Shown: positions 24,591-34,700 of the stretch, piece by piece
Numbering within the stretch: position 1 is the first letter of the stretch
Layout of the letters: each line of letters starts with the position of its first letter
NCBI RefSeq assembly: GCF_963576675.1
Contig: NC_088918.1
Span: 40,581,501-40,645,500 of the forward strand
Length of the DNA: 64,000 bases
Reading direction: 5' to 3'
Source of the DNA: Euphorbia lathyris
Lineage: Eukaryota > Streptophyta > Magnoliopsida > Malpighiales > Euphorbiaceae
Position numbers and translations under genes: made by a program
Notes under the pieces: model-generated
The model's database searches: none
What the model was told of the DNA's origin: nothing
The model's input: only the letters and a program-made list of their open reading frames with translations

Positions 24591-24789
24591 TGAATCCAAA
24601 AAAGAAAAACACTAACCACGAGATAGAAAAAATGAGCTGCAATAATCGAAAACAGAATCAAGGCGGTAGGTGTTACCTCTTTCCGAGAGAATCCAACTGA
24701 GAAAGAACCAACCCAAACATCATTATTCGAAATACAAGTTTCAAATAGAACTCAGAAAAAATATAAGCAACAACCAGAAACAAGGGACA

Positions 24790-24960
24790 ACAGGAATTTT
24801 AACTCACCATATTTGAAGCGAAGAGAAGGAACGAGAGGCGACATTGAGTTTTAGGGCTTTTTGAAATACGAAGCCTGAAGATGGAATCAGACTTTGAACC
24901 ATGAAGCTCGTCGTAGTAGGAGTGTTGTTAGAGAGAACCATGAAGCGGCCGCAGTATGAG
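24790..24960 (-). promoter_or_regulatory. Possible first exon of a minus-strand CACTA gene
   Basis: On the minus strand an ATG near 24844 starts MSPLVPSLRFKY and meets a donor (TATG|GTGAGTT) near 24808. Another donor-like GAAAGAG|GTAACACC lies at about 24680. Together they look like the spliced 5' end of a transcription unit entering from the right end of the transposon, as in En/Spm. No transposase follows that I can recognise. Confidence 0.25.
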
Positions 24961-25566
24961 TGTTGAGAGAGTTAGGTTTAGAAAGAGAAGACACTGGGTT
25001 GTCCGAGAGAAAGAAGTCCTGGCAATGAATAAGTGAAGTGAGTACGGAAGTGAGCTAAGGATAAGGATAGGCATTATTTTGGTGGGAATTTTTGGAGATT
25101 TTTTTTTTTTTTTGACGAGGTTGGAGCCAAAAGTTTTAAAAAATTATTAAGAGGGCTTTTTAAAGTTTTCATTTTTTATCAATTTTTGTTTTTTTTTTTT
25201 GTTATTGTTAATTAAGTTTTACGCATGATTTTTTTTTATGAAATTTAATCATAAATTTTAATAGCTTTTATTATAATCATTAGAAAAAGTTTGGAGGAAG
25301 TGAATTAATTAGTGGAAAATTTTGCAAAAATCAATATAATTTTTAGTAGTACATAAAGTTTTGGCGCGAAATTTTGGAGCTAAAAATTTGAACATTAATA
25401 ATAATGTTTTTAGGGAACAAATCTTATTTATTTAGTAATTGTATTTTTTAATTTTTATTTCAGATAAGGTGTAAAAATACTCCTAACGTTTGGTTAGTGT
25501 TTTTACTATTAACAAATATTTAGTCTTCAATTATATGTTTTATTTTGTTTGTATTTTAATTAATTA

Positions 25567-25819
25567 GGACCCTAAACTATCAAAATCATCAATTAAGTCA
25601 TTGAACTAAGCAAAAATCATAAATTGAGTCATCATCCTACCTTAAAATTGGAAACTATGACTATTTGATATAGACTATAATAATCTATGTGTTGGTTCAA
25701 AATGGGTTTGAGAAAAAAGGTATGAAAATGTTCAATCGAATGATTTTCGAATGGGGACTCAATTGATGATTTTTAGCTAGTTCATGGACCTGATTGATGA
25801 TTTTGATAGTTTAGGGTCC
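25567..25819. mobile_element. Foldback MITE-like element inside the CACTA
   Basis: The ends GGACCCTAAACTATCAAAATC and GATTTTGATAGTTTAGGGTCC are perfect inverted repeats over about 21 bp, and the complementarity extends inward through ATCAATT. The internal part is noncoding. Flanking AT-rich sequence obscures the target duplication. Confidence 0.6.
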
Positions 25820-26079
25820 TAATTGATTTTGAAGCCTTAGTTTAGGGAGCCAAATGGGTATTATGCCTAATTTTTAATATATTAATTAATTGGAATACAA
25901 TTTATTTTTTTAGTTGTTTTTTAAATTAGTTTTTTCTATTATTTAAGAAATATTATTATACTACTTTACACTATTTTTAGTCAATAAATACAATTATTTA
26001 CAAACTATATACAAAACCCTTAATTAACAAGTGTTGAAAATAATTTACCAAATTAATTTGTATTTTTATTAAATGCAAC

Positions 26080-26339
26080 GTTGGAATAGTATTTTTACAT
26101 GGTATACCGTTGCTTTAACTAATTATCAAGTTAATTAAGGCAACGACATGTCGTAAATGTCATATTATTGTTGCCTTAGTTAAAATTAAAGAATAAAAGT
26201 AGATCAAAGGCAACAGTTAATACATAGTCGTTGCATTTGACTTTCATAAACATAAGCAATTAAAAGATATTGGATAATGAAACGATTTACAGCAACGATT
26301 TTTGAAAATTGGTTGCTATAGGCAATCTATGGTGTAGTA
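26080..26339. repeat. Right subterminal repeats of the CACTA element
   Basis: GCAACG/CGTTGC and AAGGCAAC words recur from about 26080 to the terminus, mirroring the left subterminal array. Confidence 0.8.
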
Positions 26340-26342
26340 ATG
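26340..26342. repeat. CACTA target duplication, right copy (ATG)
   Basis: Copy of 19105-19107. Copia protease-side coding sequence resumes immediately to the right. Confidence 0.85.
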
Positions 26343-27199
26343 GTTAGGCCAAAATTCAAATAAACATGAGTTGTCACGAGAAATTTTTTGAACAGACAGA
26401 AGGGATTTAGTGAGTTTAGGAACAAGCAAGGCATCATTAATTTTCAGGCTATTTATATGTGAGTTTCCAAAGTGAGAAATTTGCAGACCTTGACCGTTGC
26501 CAAATTGAACCGTGTCATATCCTTGATATGGTTGCATCTGTTGAAGCTGAGCCGGATTGGCTGTCATGTGGTTTGTGGCTCCAGTGTCAGGATACCACGA
26601 CTGATGAGGACCCATGAATGGATTCTGCGGTTATTGCCATGCCATGTGTGCTTGCGGTCCATGATTGTAGTTTAGATGTGAAAAGTTCTTCGGTCGTTTG
26701 CACTTATCAGCCCAGTGACTTGGATCTCCACAGTTGTAGCACTTGCCACTCATTCTCTTCTTTGAATTCTGTTTCTTTGACTGTGTTGATGCAAATATGG
26801 AGACATTGGCTTCACGGTGCGTAGGTATACCATCAGATGGAAGCAAAACTGTCTTTCTTGTTGATTGGATCATGCCTTCAACAGTCTTCAAACTATTCAG
26901 AAGCTCCTGATAATTGATATTGGTACCGCGCTGGGTGACAAGATTCTGAACAGTGGAGCGATACTCTTCTCCCAAGCCCTTGTAAAGCACTGACGGTAGT
27001 AAATGTTGAGGATAAGGATTCCCTGAGGCAGCCAGATCATCAAGAATAGACTTTACTTTTTGCATGTAAGCAGTTACCGACATCCCCCCTTGCTTAAGCT
27101 CATGTAACTCAATACCTAACTGAAACTGTTTGGTTCTTATGATAAGGCCATAGGCATCTTCCAAAGCTACCCAAATGTCATGTGAATATTTGAGATATG
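26343..27199 (-). pseudogene. Copia gag C-terminus, zinc knuckle and protease
   Basis: The minus frame encodes the UBN2-like capsid end (AYMQKVKSILDDL, LPSVLYKGLGEEY), the nucleocapsid knuckle CYNCGDPSHWADKC near 26730, and after an in-frame TAA near 26628 the protease motif WYPDTGATNHMT near 26590. It ends at the CACTA insertion. The frame differs from the preceding gag part because of a shift at an eight-base T run (plus strand A run near 27210-27217). Confidence 0.88.
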
Positions 27200-28285
27200 C
27201 TATATCAGGAAAAAAAATTCGGTGATGGAATTTAGGAGCAAAGTCCTAACCATATTTTCTAAATCATTCCATTGGGAAAAAGATGGATTTATGATTAAAT
27301 CCGCAGCAGATGTCATAAAACCTGTTCGGGAAAGAAATTGAGGTGGAAGAGGTGTGATACTAATAATATGAGAAAAAAGATGATAGGTTTTGAGGGTAGA
27401 TTCCATAGACATTCTCCAGGCTTTGTAATTGTGAGGGGTTAATTTGATGTTAATGGTAATATTTATGGGAGGTTGTCTTGGTAGGATGACAGAGGAAGAA
27501 ACAGGTCCCGTATAGACAGGATTAACTGTATGAGAGGGATTGGAAGAAGGAATAAAATTAGGTTGAAAATTGGTGGAAGGAGGAACAAAATTAGGTTGAA
27601 AATTGGTGGAGGGTGCATCTAAAGTATTATGAAAAGAATTTGAGAAAAAAGATGAGGATGGATCACGGGTTGTTTGAGTATGAGAATTGTAAACAAACGC
27701 AGAGGTATTGGATTCAGAATTAACCTGATGGTGATTACTGGTTTCGGCTGCTTGATAAGCGACTAGGGCAGCAAGAACAGACGGGGAAAACAGTGTATGT
27801 GTTGTTGTGGAGGTCGGCGGCTGCGGTGGAGGAGCCTGCGTCTGTGGAGGGGCGGCTGCCGCAAAAGCAGTCATTACCGCGGCGTCAGGAGCAACGGCTG
27901 GTGGAGCTTGCGGAATTGCACCGTTCTGCGTATGCTGGACGTTGTCGCGGCTGGAGGCCTGGTGAGCTGCGATCGCCATGATGATCGAAGGTGGAAGATC
28001 AGCGGCAGCGACAGAAAGAAGCGGACCAGCTGCTGTCGGAGGTGGGCCTGTCGGTGGAACAGGGTCTGCGGCAGGCGGCGGCTGTTCGGTTGCAAAGGGA
28101 GAAGTAAAACGCCATCCAAAACTTGGGTATATGGAGTTTCTCGAGTCCGGTTCAGCAGCAACGGAGGTCGATATTCCAGCAGCGGCGGGTTGAGCGGCGG
28201 CGTCGGCGAAAGCGGGATTGTAAGAGGTTGATTGCGGATTATCAGAGGATTCGAAAGAAGCGGAAGTTGAGACTACTGATACCAT
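27200..28285 (-). pseudogene. Copia gag N-terminal part
   Basis: The start ATG overlaps the last base of the 5' LTR and the primer site (28285-28283). The first 200 or so codons are unusually rich in Ala, Pro, Ser and Thr (GC-rich DNA, 27780-28230). The conserved copia gag start follows near 27460-27240 (NIKLTPHNYKAWRMSMESTL, HLFSHI). The frame ends at a stop just after the poly-T run near 27210. The Ala/Pro-rich extension is longer than I expect for copia gags. Confidence 0.82.
28270..28284 (-). promoter_or_regulatory. Copia primer-binding site (tRNA-iMet)
   Basis: On the minus strand TGGTATCAG follows the 5' LTR directly. It is the complement of the 3' end of initiator tRNA-Met, used by most plant Ty1-copia elements. 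Downstream the match decays (TAGTC instead of AGC). Confidence 0.85.
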
Positions 28286-28541
28286 GTTGAATGTATAGTT
28301 TGATATACAGAGATAATATAGAGATAGAGAGAGAAGTAATATACACAATAATGTTTGAATCACCTTGAATGGTATTAGCTCTAAGGCCTTGTATTTATAG
28401 TGAGACAATTGGAGTTTGTATAAGAATACAATATGTAAGTATAAGAGTATTGAAACTCTACCTAGCTAGTAATATAGACAAATTAAGACTCTAACTAGAT
28501 AGGAATCTATTTACAGGATAATAGGAATATTATCTCTAACA
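28285..28541 (-). repeat. Copia 5' LTR
   Basis: 257-bp LTR with the same TGTTAGAG...TTCAACA ends as the copy at 15787-16041, and the upstream LTR in element orientation. It contains TATAAATAC on the minus strand near 28394, a likely TATA box. Confidence 0.92.
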
Positions 28542-28546
28542 AAAGT
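28542..28546. repeat. Copia target duplication, right copy (AAAGT)
   Basis: Perfect match to 15782-15786. Confidence 0.9.
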
Positions 28547-29167
28547 AACTAGATCTATTTCAAAGAGGAAAAATGAAGCTTGTTTTCTTTCTTATTCATA
28601 TCATCTATGTGCATATCCCTACACTTTTGATGGTTACATTTTGATTGAAATTCATGTATTTTATCAAAAAAAAAAATTCTGTCTGATTGCATCTATTAAC
28701 TATAATTTTTTTATTTATACCTTTTTCGAGTTTAGCAAAAACAAAAGCATTTTATCGATCTACATGATTGCAGAAGAAATAATCCGGGTTTGACTTTCTA
28801 GAAGAAGCTAAATGATAAAGATTGAATTGCAGCTGCTTTTTTGCGTTTGGATTTACGAGGAATGTGATTTGTGGTTTTTATTTTTACTTCTTCCATTTAT
28901 AGCTTTTATTGTCCTTTATGCTCTTTTTTCTTCGATTCATGGATTTTATACCAACTTTAGTCTATATTTGTGTGAGCTTTTATTCCTCGTTTTCATGTCA
29001 TATATTATTCTATTAAAAAAACATGCTAAATTAATGTTTAAAAGATCTGATATGACAGTTAAATAAAAATCAAATCAGTATTTTTAAATTTTGAGTAATA
29101 TAATACTAAAATGAATCTTTGTTAGAATTAAAATGATAGTATTGTGAAGCTACACCTCAAAAACGCC
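28547..29167. other. Intergenic DNA
   Basis: T-rich sequence. An 84-codon ORF at 28812-29066 is Phe/Leu-rich with no recognised domain and is probably chance. Confidence 0.4.
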
Positions 29168-29176
29168 TTGAAAATG

Positions 29177-29351
29177 GAGAAATTTTACGGTACTTCAGGA
29201 GTAATACTCCCGACCAATCAAAATTGGTTTTAATCCCACTACATGAGCATGATTGGTGGTAAAAAAAAAAAAATATATATATATATATATATACATGTGT
29301 CATGCATTGATTGGTAGGGAGTATTACTCCAGGAATACTCTAAAATTACTC
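29177..29351. mobile_element. Mutator-like MITE (175 bp)
   Basis: The ends GAGAAATTTTACGGTACTTC and, reverse-complemented, GAGTAATTTTAGAGTATTCC start inverted repeats that continue through GGAGTAATACTCCC and ACCAATCA. The 9-bp word TTGAAAATG flanks both sides (29168-29176 and 29352-29360), the duplication length of Mutator-like elements. The loop holds an A run and an (AT)n microsatellite (about 29272-29293). Confidence 0.85.
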
Positions 29352-29360
29352 TTGAAAATG

Positions 29361-31728
29361 AGCCATGAAGCAATGACATTTAAGGTTTTAGTTTGGATGT
29401 ATGACTAGACCTATACATTGTACTCCCTTTCTCAAGCCTCATTTATCAAGCACTGGAGGAGGAGGACCCATTAGATAGCAACTTGTTATTTGATTAATAC
29501 AATACCACATGTACTTAGGCAACATAATGTCCCAATCGGACCACATCCCATGGCTACTGTTCATTTTACAAAACAACAAAACTTGATACATCTCACCAAA
29601 AATTAAACTCTTAACTAATATTTTGTACGCCCACGACTTACTTAAAATATTATAATAACCTCCTCAATTTATTTAAAATATATTCAATTAATCACTTAAT
29701 TAAATATATAAAAAATATATTATACAAATCACTAAATATTATTACATAATTCACAGAATAAATTACTACATATTAAAACTAAAGTTATTACTTACCCGCT
29801 CTAAATATTAGATTCTTATACTCTTGGTCATTTGATTTTTTTAAAACAAGTGCAACACAAAACTCACATACAACTTACTTCATTGCAACCAAATAATTAA
29901 TTATATTTTAAAAAAAATAATAGAATTTTAAACAAATTAAAAAAACTATCGAAATATTTTAAAAATTTAAATAGCTAATCAACCTTTTCAAACAAATTTA
30001 AAGGACAAATGATATACTTTAACAGTTTACAAAACAATTAATTGTATTTTAATATATATATCGATTTGACCATTTCTATCTGATTTAACAAAAAAAAAAA
30101 AAAAAAAAAGAATTTATTAATTTTATATTTATTTTAACAAAAACGACAAGCTTAAAGTCTAAAAGATTTGGCCTAAAATGATAAAATTTTACCCAACATT
30201 CAAATCACTTTGAATTAAAAACTAATTTATTTAAATTCTTTACACGACATATACTACTGATTTAATATTTTTTCAACATAAATTTAATATGTAAAAAACA
30301 AAAAATTAATTTTTTTCTTATTTACCTACATATTAAATCTATGTAAAAAAAAAAAATTAAAAATCTTATTATATTTACATACCACAATGTGACAAAATTT
30401 AATAACAAAAAATTAATTTTTTCCTTATTTACCTACATATTAAATCTATGTAGAAAAAAAAAATTAAAAATCTTATTATATTTACATACCAAAATGTGAC
30501 AAAAAAAAATTAATAAACCGGTTAATTTTCCATCCAAAATGGATTAAATATCAACTATGTGAATACTCTAAGGACAAATGTTATCAAATAACATCACATG
30601 GGCCAAATGACAAAATTTAGGATGCCACATGAGCCGAATAGAGATTTAATCCAAGACTATATCAATACCTAATGAACCAATTACTAAGAAAGCAAGTTCA
30701 AAAACCAAATAAAGCCTTTGTCCAGCAATTTATTCCAAGCGATTATAAAATTTACCATCTCAATAGACAAGTACAGCTACAAAATCCTATTTTGAAATAA
30801 ATAGTAATTCTCAAACCAAGTCGAAACCACCAATAATATATACTACAATAGCATGAACAATTAGTGAAATTGGTGCATACTCCATCCTAGGATTAGTGTG
30901 CGTACTTGGCAACTACCAACCTGCCAAGATATGATACAGAGAGCACCACACAGTTCAACCTCGAATTAAGGATCAAATGACATCTGAAATTCACAGGCAG
31001 GATACGTTTAGCTCAAATGGAAGTATGAACTTAGCCCTACAGTTAACTATATTCAGTCAAATGTAATACCTAAAACTTTGTCAAATTCAGACTAATTTGT
31101 AAAATATTGCCTAACTTCCATTTGGCTTAAACTGGTCCTGACTGCCAACTTCAAAAGTCATTTTGACCCTCCAACTCAAAATGATCAATGGTGTACAAAC
31201 ATTTTTTAAGTAAAGTCAAGGCAGAGGGGGGAGTCTCCCAATTATTTTACGAGCCAAAATTCAATCATAACACAAACATAAGTGCATTAACGGGTATAAT
31301 TTTGTAGACAGAAGCAGAGTATATTATGAGTTAGTATCCTTTTTCATTGAACATCAATTCCGGTGATGAAAAGTGCTTTAACTGAGAGGAGGAATAACTC
31401 TCATTCAAAGGAAGAAACAAAAAAATTTCCTCAATATGGGGACACCCCCCTCCCGAAAGCACGACAAAACGTTATTTTTTTTTTTTTTTGGAATTATATG
31501 ATTGATACCTAGCTGTTATGTGATGCACAAGTGAATGCATGCGCTTGTATTCCTATTGATGCTAATGTAAGTAAAATCAATCTCCCTTATAAAGCAAAAG
31601 GAGGAGGATACAATTCCATTCCGTCCAGTATTCTAAACTCTCCATACAAAAAGAGGCAGTTTCCCCCCCTTTTGCATAGGAGACGCTCGATCTTACCTTC
31701 CCCTCGTACTCCTTTTTTTCTGTTCTTT
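29361..31728. other. AT-rich intergenic DNA
   Basis: Mostly A/T-rich with no gene recognised. The segment near the right end (31440-31728) is presumably 3' UTR and downstream flank of the minus-strand NST1-like gene. A 107-bp duplication is listed separately. Confidence 0.45.
30298..30511. repeat. Tandem duplication, 107-bp period
   Basis: Two adjacent units begin at 30298 and 30405 with ACAAAAAATTAATTTTTT and share CTTATTTACCTACATATTAAATCTATGTA and the following block almost perfectly. Confidence 0.8.
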
Positions 31729-34700
31729 CTAATCAAATGACCAAAGCGACTGTACATCTGCCGGAAATAAACCCCCGATATTGGGCCTTGCCCCAGATGA
31801 CTTCCCAACACCTCCTGATCCTTGCACACTCCAATCCTTCCTGCCAGCACAAAAAAAAGGAAATGTTATTAGATATCGGTTACGATTACTAAATTCAGAA
31901 TACGAATGCAAATTCAAATTCAAATAGAAGGCACAAATCAAACATCCCTACAGAGGGTGATGGATGGAAAGACTTGGAAACTATCAAATTATGACTATAA
32001 TAGAACCAAGAGGTGATCTATAAACAAAACCAATGCAACCTCTGTAGACAATCTTTTGAATCACAAGTCAAAAAAGGTTGTGCAACTCTCACTTTCACAT
32101 CCTTGTACTATGAGCAACCCATGCATAAACTGTGCGTGACAACATTTGTTTCACATCCAAATTAATAACAAACAAACAAAAAATGGGGGAAACCTCGTTA
32201 TATTACTCATTCAAAAGCTATACAGTTAAACATTCAGAGAAAATGAACACAAAATGGTCAACAAAACTTCCGTATACTATAAAGACTGCCCTTTTTTCCT
32301 TCCATGAGCAACCACTTATCTATTTAATATTAATGAAAACAATGGCAATTTTGAACAGAAAATGAAGTTGCACTGCGCAAGTTCAAAGAGTAATTAATCA
32401 CAATATAAAATATCATCATTTGAATTGCATTGCATAAATACTTTGTGCCTCCACAGACTTCAACTATGTCAATAACATTTTTCAACTTTATCAAACTTAA
32501 TCAATAACTTCTAAGAGCATCTCCGATAGAGGTTGCTCTAAAGAGTGCCAAAAATTGACACATCATAGTAAAATATAATATTTTATTAATTTAGTAATCC
32601 ACATCACTCTTGCCAACTTTTATTTAAAAATGTTCCAATAGTAAAGCAACTTTAAAAGTTGCCACAATGGCCCCACAAATCATTATTTAATATATAATTT
32701 ATTTAATTATAAATATTGTCAACCAATAGTGAAATGAGAGAGAAATTCATCAAAAAGATGAACCAATAGTATTCAAGTAAATCAACTTTTTTTATATTGA
32801 AAAATGTTTGGCAACCTTTTGGCAACTTTTTTGGCACCCACCTTCACTCCAATAGTAGGCACCCTTTAAAAGTTGTCAAACTAAATGTCACATCAGCTTG
32901 GCACTCTTTTGGGCACCCTCTATTGGAGATGCTCTAAACTAATCTAGACTATTTTTTCTTTCAGCCAATGAAATGATCAGCTACAATCATTAAGTCATCC
33001 ATTGTGATTCTCACATTACATTCATGTTCTACTTCTAGTCTTGAGCACGAGAACAAAAGGCAAACTGATCAGAATAATTAATAGGGTTAATTTCAAATTA
33101 AACCATGTGGTTACAAGTTTTTGCTGGGTTTTTTTGTTACAAACGGAACATTGTGGTTTGCAAAATTTTCATTTTGGGTTGACTTTGCCAAATTTGGCTG
33201 ATAACGACCTCAAAATGAACATTTTCAAGAAGTAAAGTTGTTTAGTATCATCATTTTTGGAGTTTTCTCTCTCTAAAAGTTAACTTTCTCTCATAAAAAA
33301 CCAACACCTAAATGGCCTCAAACCTAAAAAGTTGAAGAATTATAGTTGCTTAAAATATCATTTCTTGAAAATTTTCATTTTGAGGCCGTTATCGGCCAAA
33401 TTTGGCAAAGTCAACCCTAATTAATAATAACAGGATATGTAAAAACTTGTAACCACATGGTTTAATTTGAAATTAACCCTAATTAATAATAACAGGTATA
33501 GCTGAAAAAATTAAAATAGAAGAAATGATTGGTCAAGATTATACAAAATATTCCAAATTAACTAGTACTTAGTGATCCAAATATTTACAAAGTGTACAAT
33601 GACACTGTACTAATGTTATGATCACAAAAAGAGTGAAGAAACTCAGGTTGTATTAAGCAATAATAGAAGGAAAAATTAAGGGTCTGCTTGGATGAAGGTT
33701 TCACAAGGTTCATTAAAGGGAGGGGAGGGAAGGGGAAGGGAAGGGAAGGGAGGGGAGGGGAGATTATTTATAGAACCTCCAGATCCCACCAATTTGGTGG
33801 GACTGAAATTGAGGTTATTTCAAGGTTTTTGAACCTCCATTTAACCCTCATTTAACCTTCATTTAAACTTAAACTCCTAGCCAAGCAAGGTTAGAAAGAT
33901 AACCTCCATTTAAACTCCTTCCCAAGCAGGGTTAGGAAAATAACCTCCCTTTAATGAACCTCCTCTAACCCCCATCCAAGCACTGATAATGATAGTGAAG
34001 CAGCAATCAGGTGTTCAAAATAAAATCTTTAGAATGTACTATATAGGTGACAACCAGCACCCTCAATAAACACTGAGCATAAAATAAGCATCATGTCAGT
34101 CATATGACCAACATGAGCATCTCAACTCATTACCTACCGAGTTCAGTAAAGTCAATCCAACTAGCTCGTGCCTAAAGCTTTATTATGATCATTTCATAGA
34201 CTATCAGCATAATCAGTTGGGTAAAATGGCCACATCTCTACAATGAGGAGAATAAATCGCAAATGTATATATTGGCATAAAAAAATTTATGGTCGTTTTA
34301 AGGTACTTATTAGGATTTGTATCAGAGCACTATACTCACCAAGATAATTAAGAGTACAATTATATACAGAAATAAAGAGAGGACAGAGGTTAATAGAAGT
34401 TTGGACTAGAATTCAACAAAAATGATGGGGAAGAAAAGAGGGTAAGCATAAGACACATGCATCAGAGTCAGAATACAGAGATATATGGGGAAAAAGAGGA
34501 TCAGTGAAGATGTGAATCTTTCATAGTTCAGGATTTCCAGAGCACAATAATGCATCAAAAGCTAGTACTATATTCCAAACCATCACAAAGATGTAACTTT
34601 GAGATATCCATTCCCATTCAATTATGGAGTACCATAATTGATCTTTTTAACAATCTCTAAATGTTTTAATCAATTTCAGATAGAACTTTTTATGTACCAT

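Larger units (their letters stand above)
19108..26339 (-). mobile_element. CACTA (EnSpm) transposon with captured host gene fragments
   Basis: The left end is CACTACACCATAGAATGCC. The right end in reverse complement is TACTACACCATAGATTGCC, so the inverted repeats match over about 19 bp, with the outermost base changed C to T on the right. ATG duplications flank it. Dense subterminal GCAACG/CGTTGC repeats occupy both ends. No recognisable tnp2-type transposase is present, so it looks non-autonomous. It holds exon-like fragments of DUF1218 and NRG2-like genes and an internal MITE-like inverted repeat. It sits between protease and integrase of the copia element. Confidence 0.9.
15787..28541 (-). 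mobile_element. Ty1-copia LTR retrotransposon carrying a nested CACTA element
   Basis: Two LTRs (15787-16041 and 28285-28541), a 5-bp duplication, a tRNA-iMet primer site, a polypurine tract, and gag, protease, integrase, RT and RNase H in that order on the minus strand identify a complete but mutated Ty1-copia element. Without the 7.2-kb CACTA insert it is about 5.5 kb. The LTRs are about 97% identical by eye (roughly seven substitutions and a 2-bp indel). Frameshifts and a stop disable gag-pol. Confidence 0.92.

Noticed and set aside
19150..26330. Regular GCAACG words considered as a CRISPR-like or satellite array
   Set aside because: Spacing is irregular, both orientations occur, and the words are confined to the ends of a CACTA element.
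27797..28231. Plus-strand ORFs opposite gag
   Set aside because: Shadow frames of the GC-rich Ala/Pro-rich copia gag coding sequence on the minus strand.
28812..29066. 84-codon hydrophobic ORF
   Set aside because: T-rich chance frame with no homologous pattern or splice context.
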